This document shows, piece after piece, positions 1 to 8,205 of a stretch of DNA of 51,093 nucleotides. The translations under genes and the position numbers were made by a program. The notes beneath the pieces were generated by a model. That model did no database searches, was not told the origin of the DNA, and worked only from the letters and a program-made list of their open reading frames with translations. Source of the DNA: Rhizobiales bacterium Ga0077548 (GTDB taxonomy: Bacteria > Pseudomonadota > Alphaproteobacteria > Rhizobiales > Xanthobacteraceae). Each line of letters starts with the position of its first letter. Position 1 is the first letter of the stretch. The stretch is taken from positions 1-51,093 of the forward strand of contig LNEZ01000049.1 of assembly GCA_001464215.1 (NCBI GenBank), given 5' to 3'.

Positions 1-384
1 CTCAGGATGATCGACGTTATAGGGATCCTCCAGCGAGTGCGTGAGCACGAAAGACGGGTTCAGCTCGCGGAACACATCGATCGCGCGCTCCATCATCTTA
101 TCGGTCGTGCGCAGCGGATAATCGCCGGCGTCGAAATACTCGATTTCCGCGCCGAGGATTTCAGCGGCACGCGAGGCTTCGTCGTTGCGCTGCGCTTTCA
201 CTTCTTCCAGCTTCACGCCCGCACTCCTCCACGCGAACTGGCTCTCGCCGCGCTCGCCGAAAGAAAGGCAGAGGATTTTGATCCGATACCCCTTGTCGGC
301 GTGCAGCGCGATTGCGCCGCCGGCACGCCAAACGAAGTCGCCAGGATGGGCGGTCACGACAAGTCCGGTTTTTGCTGAAGCCAT
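1..384 (-). CDS. galB: 4-oxalomesaconate hydratase, PIG-L family (partial, 3' end outside window)
   Basis: Reading from the ATG at 384, 128 codons run to the window edge, so the C-terminus is missing. The protein belongs to the PIG-L/LmbE zinc-hydrolase fold: AHPGDFVWRAGG near residue 12 occupies the place of the AHPDD metal site, and THSLEDPYNVDHPE ends the visible part. The DFVWRAGGAIALHA stretch is characteristic of GalB, the hydratase that converts 4-oxalomesaconate to 4-carboxy-4-hydroxy-2-oxoadipate in gallate and protocatechuate 4,5-cleavage, rather than of the sugar deacetylases in the family. The galD tautomerase gene lies 23 bases upstream on the same strand and makes the substrate tautomer for this enzyme, which supports the call. 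The second residue of the canonical metal motif is Gly here (HPGD), as expected for this branch. Confidence 0.85.
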   Translation of the reverse strand, partial: MASAKTGLVVTAHPGDFVWRAGGAIALHADKGYRIKILCLSFGERGESQFAWRSAGVKLEEVKAQRNDEASRAAEILGAEIEYFDAGDYPLRTTDKMMERAIDVFRELNPSFVLTHSLEDPYNVDHPE

Positions 385-407
385 TATTCTCTCACTTACT
401 CTTTTAA

Positions 408-1517
408 TTACTCTGCAGCTTGTCTCGTTGTGGTGGCTCGCGCGCTCTCATGCGCAAATGCTTTTCCTTCGAATAGTTTTCGCGCGGTGCGCAGCAGCCC
501 GGCGCGTTCGATCACAGGCTTCTCTTTTGTACCGCCGACCGTGAGGTTAACGGTGAACTCACCGGTCGGGTGTTCGACCGACATGGTCTTGTCGCGGCCC
601 GCAGGCACGACTGCGATGCCTTCCGCAACCGAGCCCGGCAGCACGCAGGCTGTCGCCACCGTTACCGCCGCGAACACGCCGATCGAGGCGTGGCATTCGT
701 GCGGGATGAAGGAGCGCGTGGCTACATGGCCACCGGCTTTCGGCGCGGCAATCAGGATCATCTTCGGCACTACTTTATTCGTGACGTCGCCGAGATTCAT
801 CAGCTTGCCAGCGGGAATGCGGATTTCCTCAAGGCGTTTTTTTAGCGCTACATCTTTATCGAGTTGATCGCGCGGCTCGTGGCCTGTTCTTCCAACGTCA
901 CTGGCGCGCAGCACGACGACTGGCATACCGTTGTCGATCAAGGTCACGTCTATGCCCGCGACTTTGTCTTTCACATTGCCGGTCGGCAGTAGCGAACCGC
1001 AGACCGAACCTTCGGCATCGAGAAAATTGATGACGACGGGCGCGGCGGTTCCCGGCACGCCGTCGATCCGGGCGTCACCCTCATAGTTCACGATGCCACC
1101 CGGTGTTTCAATCAAGAGTTCGGCAATCGTCCCGGTGTTGACGGTCCGAACCTTTACGCTTGTCACGCCGTCCTTCGCCTTGATCAGTCCGCGCTCGATC
1201 GCGAAAGGTGCGACACCCGAAAGAATGTTGCCGCAGTTCGGCGTGGTATCGACCATCGGTTTGTCGATGCCGACCTGACAAAAGAGAAAATCGATGTCGC
1301 AATCCTTGTCTTTGGATTTCGAGACGATCGCGACTTTACTGGTCAGCGGATGCGCGCCGCCAAGACCATCGACCTGACGCGGATCGGGCGAGCCCATGAC
1401 CGACAACAGAACGCGATCGCGCCCGGCAACATCCGAAGGCAAATCTTTTGCGAGAAAGTAGGCACCTTTCGAAGTGCCGCCGCGAAACATCATGCAGTCG
1501 ATGCCACGATCAGCCAC
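408..1517 (-). CDS. galD: 4-oxalomesaconate tautomerase (PrpF family)
   Basis: A PrpF/diaminopimelate-epimerase-fold protein. It interconverts the keto and enol tautomers of 4-oxalomesaconate ahead of GalB hydration. Visible family signatures are MFRGGTSKGAYFLAKDLP at the N-terminus, the MGSPDPRQVDGLGG stretch, the cysteine-containing NCGNILSG, and SFIPHECHASIG late in the protein. Length (369 aa) is normal for the family. I chose the GTG at 1517 because GGGGAG lies nine bases upstream and the start then overlaps the stop of the preceding dehydrogenase gene by 8 bases. An ATG at 1556 is open too but would overlap that gene by 47 bases. Translational coupling to the dehydrogenase gene and the adjacent galB point to one operon. 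Confidence 0.88.
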   Translation of the reverse strand: MADRGIDCMMFRGGTSKGAYFLAKDLPSDVAGRDRVLLSVMGSPDPRQVDGLGGAHPLTSKVAIVSKSKDKDCDIDFLFCQVGIDKPMVDTTPNCGNILSGVAPFAIERGLIKAKDGVTSVKVRTVNTGTIAELLIETPGGIVNYEGDARIDGVPGTAAPVVINFLDAEGSVCGSLLPTGNVKDKVAGIDVTLIDNGMPVVVLRASDVGRTGHEPRDQLDKDVALKKRLEEIRIPAGKLMNLGDVTNKVVPKMILIAAPKAGGHVATRSFIPHECHASIGVFAAVTVATACVLPGSVAEGIAVVPAGRDKTMSVEHPTGEFTVNLTVGGTKEKPVIERAGLLRTARKLFEGKAFAHESARATTTRQAAE

Positions 1518-2340
1518 GGCGCTTCGCTCCCCGCGCCTGTGCGTTTGCGACTGCAAGCGCCAGCTCCGCGTCGAACCCGAAATCGGAAAGCATCTCGCCT
1601 GCTTCGCGCATTTCTTCCGAGCGGCGGATGCCGTGGGTTGCGACGCGCTCTTTCATGTCTTCGGCGAGCGCGGACCAGTCGATCGAGGGAAACGTTTCCT
1701 TCAGCGACGCAAACACGTCTTCCTGTACGCCCGCATGATCGGAAGCCTTTGCGCAATCTACCAGCAGCACCTCCAGCCCCTTGATGATGATGCTGCGGCA
1801 AAGTTTGGTCGCGGATGCATGGCCGATCTCCTTCGAGACCGCTTTGATGTTGAAGCCAAGCGGGTTCAGGCGCTCCGCAGTTTCTTCGGCGCGCGTGCCG
1901 CCCGCGAGAATGTTCACGCGGATGCCGGGCTGCTTCACTGGCGCCATCACCGCGCCCTCGACATAGTCCGCGCCTGCATTCGCCAGATGCGCGCTCGCGC
2001 GCTGCTTGGTGCCGGGGGCCGCCGAATTGATGTCGAAGAAAATCTGGCCGCCTTTCAGAAATCCCGCCGCTTCGGCTGCGACCTTTTCCGTTGCCGCAGC
2101 CGTTACCGCGGAGAAAACTAGATGCGCGCCTTCGCAGGCCGCTTTGGCGTTTTCCTTTGCCGATACATTCCGCTCAGAAGCGGCGCGCTCGTAGCCCGCG
2201 CGCTTGGCCTCGTCTTCGCGGAGAATATCGTAGGTCGAGAGCACGAGCGCCGGATTGCCCTGCAAATCGTCTGCGAAGCGGCGGCCCACTTCGCCGAAGC
2301 CGATCAATGCAATACGCAACGTATTCTTGTCTGCACTCAT
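1510..2340 (-). CDS. NAD(P)-dependent oxidoreductase, 6-phosphogluconate dehydrogenase-like with DUF1932 C-terminus
   Basis: This 276-aa protein has an N-terminal Rossmann domain (IALIGFGEVGRRFADDL near residue 10) of the 6-phosphogluconate/3-hydroxyisobutyrate dehydrogenase type. Its C-terminal half matches the DUF1932 domain (GHASATKLCRSIIIKGLEVL, with a Lys in the usual catalytic helix). It would be cytosolic and oxidise or reduce a small hydroxy acid with NAD(P). The gene is first in a run with galD and galB and overlaps galD, so its substrate is probably an intermediate or side product of the 4-oxalomesaconate route; that part is inference. It does not look like LigC, the known semialdehyde dehydrogenase of the protocatechuate 4,5 pathway, which belongs to a different oxidoreductase family. 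Confidence 0.75.
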   Translation of the reverse strand: MSADKNTLRIALIGFGEVGRRFADDLQGNPALVLSTYDILREDEAKRAGYERAASERNVSAKENAKAACEGAHLVFSAVTAAATEKVAAEAAGFLKGGQIFFDINSAAPGTKQRASAHLANAGADYVEGAVMAPVKQPGIRVNILAGGTRAEETAERLNPLGFNIKAVSKEIGHASATKLCRSIIIKGLEVLLVDCAKASDHAGVQEDVFASLKETFPSIDWSALAEDMKERVATHGIRRSEEMREAGEMLSDFGFDAELALAVANAQARGAKRRG

Positions 2341-2490
2341 GCAAATACCGTCCGCGATCAGCGCGGCAAGGGCCGGAATATCCGCCCGTCATCCGCCTGA
2401 GGCAATCGGATTATAACGAGAATCCTTGGCCCAGGCGGGGCGCAATGCTGCACTGCGTAGGATTACGCTGTGCCGATTTGCGTGCTTGCT

Positions 2491-2526
2491 GCCAGCAGGA
2501 ATATATGGCGTTCAACGCCTGCTGGC
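2491..2526. repeat. Inverted repeat in the leader of the L,D-transpeptidase gene
   Basis: GCCAGCAGG (2491-2499) pairs exactly with CCTGCTGGC (2518-2526). A nested GGCGT/ACGCC hairpin (2507-2519) sits inside, sharing two bases with the right arm, so the two stems are alternatives. The element lies 37-72 bases upstream of the start codon, in the probable 5' leader. It could be an operator or an mRNA structure. No T-tract follows, so it is not a standard terminator. Confidence 0.4.
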
Positions 2527-2562
2527 TCGACGGCCAACAGAACCGAAATGAAGGGTAAAAAG

Positions 2563-3159
2563 ATGCGACTGAAGGCACTCATTCTCGCCGCGCTCGTGGC
2601 GATGATCCTCGCTCCTGGAGCGATGGCGCAGGATATGCGCGACCCGATCACGGGCCAGAACATCTCGGGCAAAGGCACGAACCCGAATTCCAAGCCGCCG
2701 CGCAACACCGGGTTTCTCGGGCTCTTCAGCGGATCGACTTCGATCGATTCCAAATATGCGCCGGGCAGTATCGTGATCATCACGAAGCAGCGGAAACTTT
2801 TCTACGTAACGGGTCCGGGTACCGCGATCGAATATAATATCGGCATTGGGCGCGTGGGCTTTACCTGGTCCGGCACACATAAGGTGACGGCAAAGAAAGA
2901 ATGGCCGGTCTGGATCCCGCCCGCCGAAATGCACGCACGGCAGAAAGGTTTGCCGAAGCGCATGGAAGGCGGCGAGAATAATCCGCTCGGTGCGCGTGCG
3001 ATCTATCTCGGCTCGACGCTCTATCGCATCCACGGCTCGAACGATCCGGACTCCATCGGCCAGGCCGACTCCTCCGGCTGCTTCCGGATGCACAACTCGG
3101 ACGTGATCGACCTTTATGAGAAGGTCGCGGTCGGCGCCACGGTTTACGTCATCAACTGA
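2563..3159 (+). CDS. L,D-transpeptidase (YkuD domain), secreted
   Basis: A 198-aa secreted cell-wall enzyme. Residues 1-22 form a Sec signal peptide (hydrophobic ALILAALVAMILAPG, then AMAQ). The YkuD catalytic domain follows, with the nucleophile in SSGCFRMHN (Cys173) and the upstream His157 in YRIHGSND. The family forms 3-3 crosslinks in peptidoglycan or attaches proteins to it. The ATG at 2563 is preferred because AGGG stands seven bases upstream. An in-frame ATG at 2548 would add five residues (MKGKK) without changing the signal peptide. The Ser before Gly-Cys in place of the classical His is common in alphaproteobacterial members. The gene is monocistronic, between two minus-strand genes. 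Confidence 0.88.
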   Translation: MRLKALILAALVAMILAPGAMAQDMRDPITGQNISGKGTNPNSKPPRNTGFLGLFSGSTSIDSKYAPGSIVIITKQRKLFYVTGPGTAIEYNIGIGRVGFTWSGTHKVTAKKEWPVWIPPAEMHARQKGLPKRMEGGENNPLGARAIYLGSTLYRIHGSNDPDSIGQADSSGCFRMHNSDVIDLYEKVAVGATVYVIN

Positions 3160-3221
3160 GCTAGACCTAGTAGAATGTCGGCAGCCCACAAAGGTCCGGT
3201 CAAGCCGGTATTTATTCTTTG

Positions 3222-3923
3222 TCACGATACCGGCGTCGAGAAGAAGCGCGGCATCAGTACCGTGATCGCATAATACAGCCAGTGCAGCATATAGGAGTAA
3301 CCGATCCCGTTCGGCACGCGGAGAATGAGAATGGGAAAGATAGCCCCGAAAGCCGCCGCAAAGATCATGAAGCGGACTACGTAGCCGACCGGCAATCCGC
3401 CGAACAAGAGCAGCAGGTGGATAGAGCCGAAGAGCAACGCGCAATAGATCGCCATGCGCCGAAGATCTAGCCGGCCGGCTGCCAGCGAAAGCACCATTGC
3501 AAGGATCAAGAGTTGCTGGAAGAGGATATCGACGGACTTCGGCAGAAAGTACCACTGGTTTGCGAGCACGACGTCCGGAGGCGACCAAGATTGCGTCCAG
3601 TGTGCCGCAGGTAATCGCGGTAAAACGTACGCGGCAAATAACGTGCAGCCGCCGAAAGCGACGAGCCAAACCGCGTATGCGGCAATCCGATTATCGAAAC
3701 GGATCCAGTCCCGGTAGAGATCCCAGAACGTGATAACCGCGATGCCGATCCAGAAGATATAGTAGAGCGCGATCGCAACAGAGCCGGCATTGTAGCTTGC
3801 CTTCACACCGAGTTGCGGGAGAGCGAAGTAGTAGCCGATGTCGGAAACGATCCAAATCGCCGCGATCAGAAACAGCCTTTGGCGAACGCTTTCGCGGCCG
3901 TGTGCGGCAGTGCCGGCCGTCAT
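3222..3923 (-). CDS. Hypothetical integral membrane protein
   Basis: 233 residues with about six hydrophobic helices: near 15-38, 48-68, 80-102, 138-158, 164-180 and 188-222. I do not recognise a family. Between helices 3 and 4 is a more polar loop (TQSWSPPDVVLANQWYFL). No catalytic motif or signal peptide is evident. Several adjacent aromatic residues (YYIFW, WLYYA) mark the membrane interface. It is followed downstream, on the opposite strand, by the end of the L,D-transpeptidase gene and preceded by the DUF971 gene on the same strand with a 48-base gap, so it could be cotranscribed with that gene. Confidence 0.65.
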   Translation of the reverse strand: MTAGTAAHGRESVRQRLFLIAAIWIVSDIGYYFALPQLGVKASYNAGSVAIALYYIFWIGIAVITFWDLYRDWIRFDNRIAAYAVWLVAFGGCTLFAAYVLPRLPAAHWTQSWSPPDVVLANQWYFLPKSVDILFQQLLILAMVLSLAAGRLDLRRMAIYCALLFGSIHLLLLFGGLPVGYVVRFMIFAAAFGAIFPILILRVPNGIGYSYMLHWLYYAITVLMPRFFSTPVS

Positions 3924-3971
3924 GACGCGAGCCGTGCGGATCGCCCGATCCGTTTGGCCGGTGCGCCGCTA

Positions 3972-4352
3972 TTAGTGTCGAGCTGCAGCATCGCGCGAGA
4001 GCCCTTTGGCCTCGAGTTCATCCAGATAGCGCTGAAAGCGCTTGTCATGATCGCGTCCGAGTTCGTGCAAATAATCCCACGAATAGATGCCGGTCGAATG
4101 CATATCATCGAATACCAAGCGCACGGCATAATTCCCGACCGGAAGCACTTCCAGGATCATTACATTGCGCTTACCCGGAACGGTCTTGCGCTCGTCGGGC
4201 GAATGACCCTGCACTTCCGCGCTCGGGCTCTCGACACGCAGATACTCGGCGGGCAGCATGAACGAAGTGCCGTCATCGAAGGTGACGGCCATCGCGCTCC
4301 TGTTGTTGAGCACTTTAAGCTCGGTCGGCCAGGGTGTGTTTTCTTGGTTCAT
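3972..4352 (-). CDS. DUF971 domain protein
   Basis: A 126-aa cytosolic protein with the DUF971 fold, the same fold as the N-terminal domain of gamma-butyrobetaine hydroxylase. Key stretches are [41 protein letters not shown] and a final region with [14 protein letters not shown]. In proteobacteria, genes of this type often neighbour moaA or Fe-S scaffold genes, and a link to Fe-S or molybdenum-cofactor maturation has been suggested; the function is not settled. The ATG at 4352 is chosen because GGAG lies six bases upstream. An ATG at 4397 would add 15 residues with no homology signal. It is divergent from moaA, whose start is about 150 bases away. Confidence 0.82.
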   Translation of the reverse strand: MNQENTPWPTELKVLNNRSAMAVTFDDGTSFMLPAEYLRVESPSAEVQGHSPDERKTVPGKRNVMILEVLPVGNYAVRLVFDDMHSTGIYSWDYLHELGRDHDKRFQRYLDELEAKGLSRDAAARH

Positions 4353-4504
4353 CTGCGTCTCCAGCCGGAAACCTAGCGATCTTGCGGCCTCGGACAAGCC
4401 ATGCGGCGGCGCGGCTTTACCTGCACGTATTTCTTGGCCAGAGTCCCTTGGAATCTGCGGGCAAGCGCCAAAATCAGAAGAAAGCCCGCTTAAAAAGCCA
4501 CTTG

Positions 4505-5542
4505 ATGAACCACATTCGTCCGATTTCCGGAAGTTCCACGGTCTCGCCTACTCTCGTCGATCCGTTCGGCAGGCAGATCGACTATCTGCGCGTGTCGGTC
4601 ACCGACCGCTGCGACTTCCGCTGCGTCTATTGTATGTCCGAACACATGACGTTCCTCCCCAAACCGGACTTGCTCACACTCGAGGAACTCGACCGCATCT
4701 GCTCGGCTTTCGTGTCGCGCGGCGTGCGGAAGCTCCGCATCACCGGCGGCGAGCCGCTGGTGCGCCGGGACATCATGACCCTGTTCCGCTCGCTCTCGCG
4801 TCACCTCGAGAGCGGCGTGCTCAAAGAATTGACGCTGACCACGAACGGCTCGCAGCTCACCCGCTTCGCGAAAGAACTCGCAAGCTATGGCATCAAGCGC
4901 ATCAACGTCTCGCTCGACACGCTCGACCCGGTGAAGTTCAAGGCGCTCACGCGCTGGGGCGATCTTTCCAAGGTTCTCGAGGGTATCGACGCCGCGCAGC
5001 AAGCCGGCATTCACGTCAAGATCAACGCGGTGGCGCTGAAGGGCGATAACGAAGACGAAATTGCTTCACTCATGGAATGGGCGCACGGCCGCAGCATGGA
5101 CCTCGCGCTGATCGAAGTGATGCCGCTCGGCGATGTCGGCACCGAACGCGTCGATCAATATCTGCCGCTTTCGCTGGTCCGCGCCTGTCTCGCGGAGAAA
5201 TACACTCTTGAAGACATCGATTTCAGGACCGGCGGTCCTGCACGCTACGTGCAGATCAAGGAAACCGGCGGCAGGCTAGGTTTCATCACGCCGCTTACGC
5301 ACAACTTCTGCGAAGGCTGCAACCGCGTCCGCCTCACCTGCACCGGCACGCTTTATATGTGCCTCGGTCAGGAAGACGCCGCGGACCTGCGCGGTCCGAT
5401 GCGCGCCTCGGAATCCAACGATCTGCTTTATGCAGCGATGGACAATGCAATCGCGCGCAAGCCGAAGGGCCACGACTTTGTCATCGACCGCCGCACCAAG
5501 CAGCCCGCCGTCGGCCGCCACATGAGCCACACCGGCGGCTGA
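4505..5542 (+). CDS. moaA: GTP 3',8-cyclase
   Basis: A radical-SAM enzyme that performs the first step of molybdenum-cofactor synthesis, rearranging GTP to 3',8-cyclo-7,8-dihydro-GTP. The N-terminal 4Fe-4S motif is CDFRCVYC (Cys36, Cys40, Cys43). The second, substrate-binding cluster is in [19 protein letters not shown]. The C-terminus ends in Gly-Gly, which the family needs for activity. The [11 protein letters not shown] motif is also present. At 345 aa the length is normal. The start at 4505 gives the usual short leader before [18 protein letters not shown]. The reading frame is open farther upstream, but that extension overlaps the divergent DUF971 gene and has no family character. No other mo-cofactor gene is in the window. 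Confidence 0.95.
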   Translation: MNHIRPISGSSTVSPTLVDPFGRQIDYLRVSVTDRCDFRCVYCMSEHMTFLPKPDLLTLEELDRICSAFVSRGVRKLRITGGEPLVRRDIMTLFRSLSRHLESGVLKELTLTTNGSQLTRFAKELASYGIKRINVSLDTLDPVKFKALTRWGDLSKVLEGIDAAQQAGIHVKINAVALKGDNEDEIASLMEWAHGRSMDLALIEVMPLGDVGTERVDQYLPLSLVRACLAEKYTLEDIDFRTGGPARYVQIKETGGRLGFITPLTHNFCEGCNRVRLTCTGTLYMCLGQEDAADLRGPMRASESNDLLYAAMDNAIARKPKGHDFVIDRRTKQPAVGRHMSHTGG

Positions 5543-5568
5543 CGCCGCCTATTGCAAAGTCGTATCTG

Positions 5569-6519
5569 GTGAATTCCAAACCTGCTGCAGGCGCGCTTTC
5601 CGCAAATCTGCGGAGTATCTTTTTTATGATGCTTGCGTCGGCGTGTTTCAGTTCGAACGACATCTGCACCAAAATCGCGGTTCAATATCTTCCCGCCCCC
5701 GAGATCATTGCGATCCGCGGCGGCACTGCCTTTGTCTTCGCCTTCGTGCTCGTGTGTTTCGTTCATGGCATCTCGCAATTAAAGACGATCGCGAACCGGA
5801 ATGTATTCTGGAGAAGCCTGTTCGAGGGTTCGGTCGGACCCATGATCATCACCTGCTATGCGTTTCTGCCGCTCGCAACGGTCACCGCGGTGATGCAGGT
5901 TGGCCCTTTCCTCGGCATGATCGCCGGGATCTATCTCTTCAAGGAATCGGTCGGCTGGCGGCGCTGGTGCGCGGCTTTCGTCGCTTTCTTCGGCGTGTTG
6001 CTCATCATCAAGCCGGGAGGTGATGCGTTCCAGCCCATGGCGCTTGTCGTCCTGGCAATCGCGGCGGTTGGCGTCGGACGCGACATTCAATCCCGCAAGA
6101 TCGGCAACGCCGCTCCTCCTTTCGTCGTTTCGCTTGCAACGACGATGACGGGAACCATGCTTGCGTTCCTGCTCACGCCCATCATGCAGCCGTTCGGGAT
6201 ACGCGCATGGGGGCCGTGGCTCTGGCCCGATCTGCATTCCTTTTTGCTTTGCTGCCTGGCGGGAGTTCTCATGGTGCTCGCCAACACGTTTTCGTTCCTC
6301 GCTTTCCGTACCGGGGATATGTCGGTGGTGTCGCCGTTCCGGTACTTTTATCTGTTCTTTGCCGTGATCGGCGGCGCCATCGTGTTTTCGGAGTACCCCG
6401 ATTTGCTTTCGTTATTCGGCATGGCGCTGATCGTCGCGGGCGGCATTTATCTTCTGCACCGCGAGCGGTTGCGCGCGAAACACGCGGCGGCTATCGCCGC
6501 AGTTTCGGCAGGCCAATGA
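5569..6519 (+). CDS. EamA/DMT-family transporter
   Basis: An inner-membrane drug/metabolite transporter of 316 aa with ten predicted helices in two EamA repeats (first helix SIFFMMLASACFSSNDI; glycine/proline signatures such as FFGVLLIIKPGGDAF at the end of repeat one). The substrate cannot be told. I chose the GTG at 5569 because it gives an N-terminus that lines up with the paralogue just downstream (…LRSIFFMMLASACFSSND against …RRGMIFMVLAMALFAAND). The open frame upstream overlaps moaA. Its stop overlaps the start of the next EamA gene by four bases, and the two are clearly diverged duplicates. Confidence 0.85.
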   Translation: MNSKPAAGALSANLRSIFFMMLASACFSSNDICTKIAVQYLPAPEIIAIRGGTAFVFAFVLVCFVHGISQLKTIANRNVFWRSLFEGSVGPMIITCYAFLPLATVTAVMQVGPFLGMIAGIYLFKESVGWRRWCAAFVAFFGVLLIIKPGGDAFQPMALVVLAIAAVGVGRDIQSRKIGNAAPPFVVSLATTMTGTMLAFLLTPIMQPFGIRAWGPWLWPDLHSFLLCCLAGVLMVLANTFSFLAFRTGDMSVVSPFRYFYLFFAVIGGAIVFSEYPDLLSLFGMALIVAGGIYLLHRERLRAKHAAAIAAVSAGQ

Positions 6520-7409
6520 CCGACACACGGGCCGCCAACCGCCGCGGCATGATCTTCATGGTGCTTGCCATGGCGCTGTTCGCCGCGAACGATGCAGGCA
6601 CGAAGTTCGCGGTGCAAGTCATTCCGGTTTCCGAAGTCATGGTCCTCCGCGGCGGCTTCGCGCTGATCTTTCTTGCGCTCGTGCTGTGGTGGCGCGGCGA
6701 ATTGCGCGACACGCCAAAAATTTTCGACTGGCAGGTAAGTCTGCGCGGCTTCGCGGAGGCCATGAACGGCGTGCTGCTGATTTCCGCGCTTGCGCTGATC
6801 CCGCTCGGCAACGTGATCACGATCATTCAGCTCGTGCCCTTTATCATGACGATTATCGCGGCTGCATCGCTAGGCGAGCGCGTGGGCTGGCGCCGCTGGA
6901 TCGCAGTCACGGCTGGATTTGCCGGCGTGCTGTTCGTCGTGAAGCCTGCGACCGGCGCTTTCGATGCAGCCTCGCTGTTTGCACTGATTGCAACATTCAC
7001 GATCCTGTTGCGCGATATGCTCGCGCGCTCAATCGGCACGCGCGTTCCGGCCTTTATCGTTGCGCTCGCCTCGATCCTTGCCGGCATCGTAGTTGGAGCC
7101 GCCGGTTCTTTTTTTCAGCCTTGGCGATGGCCTGATGCGGTCGCGCTTACGGGCTGCCTCGCTTCCGGAATCTTTCTCGTGCTGGCGCAGTATTTCATTG
7201 TGCTCGCCTATCGAGGGACCGAGCTCTCGGCTGTGGCGCCTTTTCGTTACTCGATCGTGCTGTTCGCCGTCGTGTACGGCTTCATCTTCTTCCGCGAAGT
7301 TCCTGACCTGTGGTCATTCGCAGGCATGACGATCATGATTGTCGCCGGCGTTTATATGCTGCATCGCGAGGCGATGCGATCGCGCGATGCGACAATGGGC
7401 ACCAAATAA
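6516..7409 (+). CDS. EamA/DMT-family transporter (tandem paralogue)
   Basis: A second ten-helix EamA transporter (297 aa), translated from an ATGA overlap with the preceding paralogue. Matching positions include NDAGTKFAVQVIP, the WRRWIAV stretch and GVLFVVKPATGAFD, which correspond to NDICTKIAVQYLP, WRRWCAA and GVLLIIKPGGDAF in the first copy. Translational coupling of the pair raises the possibility that they work as a heteromer, as in paired small transporters, but ten-helix EamA proteins usually act alone. Substrate unknown. Confidence 0.85.
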   Translation: MTDTRAANRRGMIFMVLAMALFAANDAGTKFAVQVIPVSEVMVLRGGFALIFLALVLWWRGELRDTPKIFDWQVSLRGFAEAMNGVLLISALALIPLGNVITIIQLVPFIMTIIAAASLGERVGWRRWIAVTAGFAGVLFVVKPATGAFDAASLFALIATFTILLRDMLARSIGTRVPAFIVALASILAGIVVGAAGSFFQPWRWPDAVALTGCLASGIFLVLAQYFIVLAYRGTELSAVAPFRYSIVLFAVVYGFIFFREVPDLWSFAGMTIMIVAGVYMLHREAMRSRDATMGTK

Positions 7410-7494
7410 AGCCTTCGTAAAAGATACGGTTTCGCGTGCATCCAACTAGGTTTCACACGCATCCGTCAGCGGCCCAACCGTTTCGTCCTGCGGC

Positions 7495-7522
7495 TTGATC
7501 GGTCGGTTTTATTGGCTATGGT
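7495..7522 (+). promoter_or_regulatory. Possible sigma-70-type promoter for the TRAP permease genes
   Basis: TTGATC (7495-7500) and TATGGT (7517-7522), separated by 16 bases, each match four of six consensus positions. They lie about 70 bases ahead of the TRAP small-subunit start in a 182-base intergenic stretch with no gene. This is the best promoter-like pair I see there. It is a weak match and not tested. Confidence 0.25.
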
Positions 7523-7591
7523 GCACTGAAACGAAGGGGTTGGCCGGACGGGAAGGTCCGGTACTGCCCGCAGTGTCCGGGGGGAACCAAC

Positions 7592-8179
7592 TTGCGTACG
7601 CTTCTCGCAATCAGCCGAGCGATCGACTTCGTCAACGTCAAACTCGGAAAAGCCGTCGCGTGGCTCCTTGTGCTCGCGATCGCGGTATCGACGATCAACG
7701 CGATTATTCGAAAGTTATTCAATCAATCGTCCAACGCCTGGCTCGAGCTTCAGTGGTATCTGTTCGGCGCGGTATTTCTGTTCTGCGCGGCATGGACCCT
7801 GATCGCGAACGAACATATCCGCATCGACATCATCAACAATTCTTTTTCGCGGCGCGTGCGGCTCTGGATCGACATGGTCGGGCATATGTTCGCGCTCATT
7901 CCGTTTTGCGTGGTGATGATCTGGACTTCGATTCCGTTTTTCCTCACTTCGTATCGCCTTGGCGAGCGTTCGTTCAGCGCGGGCGGTCTGCCGCAATGGC
8001 CGGCAAAACTTCTGATCCCGATCGCTTTTACGATTTTACTCGTTCAAGCGTTCTCGGAAATCATCAAACGTGCCGCGATCATGCAAGGAGCGATCCCCGA
8101 TCCGTATGACGGCCCGCAGGTGCATGCCGCAGAAGCCGAAGCCGAAAGATTGCTTCAGGCAATCGAGAAAAAGTCCTGA
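7592..8179 (+). CDS. TRAP transporter small permease (DctQ/FcbT2-like)
   Basis: A 195-aa membrane subunit with four hydrophobic helices, as expected for DctQ: near 18-40, 52-70, 93-112 and 135-155. The WLELQWYLFGAVFLF stretch in the second helix is typical of the small TRAP subunit of the mannitol/chloroaromatic type (COG4665). It pairs with the large permease 26 bases downstream. The only start that keeps the first helix with a good ribosome site is TTG at 7592, preceded by GGGGGGAA five bases upstream; a rare start codon may lower its translation. Confidence 0.85.
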   Translation: MRTLLAISRAIDFVNVKLGKAVAWLLVLAIAVSTINAIIRKLFNQSSNAWLELQWYLFGAVFLFCAAWTLIANEHIRIDIINNSFSRRVRLWIDMVGHMFALIPFCVVMIWTSIPFFLTSYRLGERSFSAGGLPQWPAKLLIPIAFTILLVQAFSEIIKRAAIMQGAIPDPYDGPQVHAAEAEAERLLQAIEKKS

Positions 8180-8205
8180 GTTAGAGTGCGCCTGGAGCAA
8201 AAGAG

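Noticed and set aside
3020-3110. SSGC in place of SHGC in the L,D-transpeptidase, first taken as a lost catalytic residue
   Set aside because: The Cys and the upstream His are present, and Ser at this position is common in alphaproteobacterial YkuD proteins.
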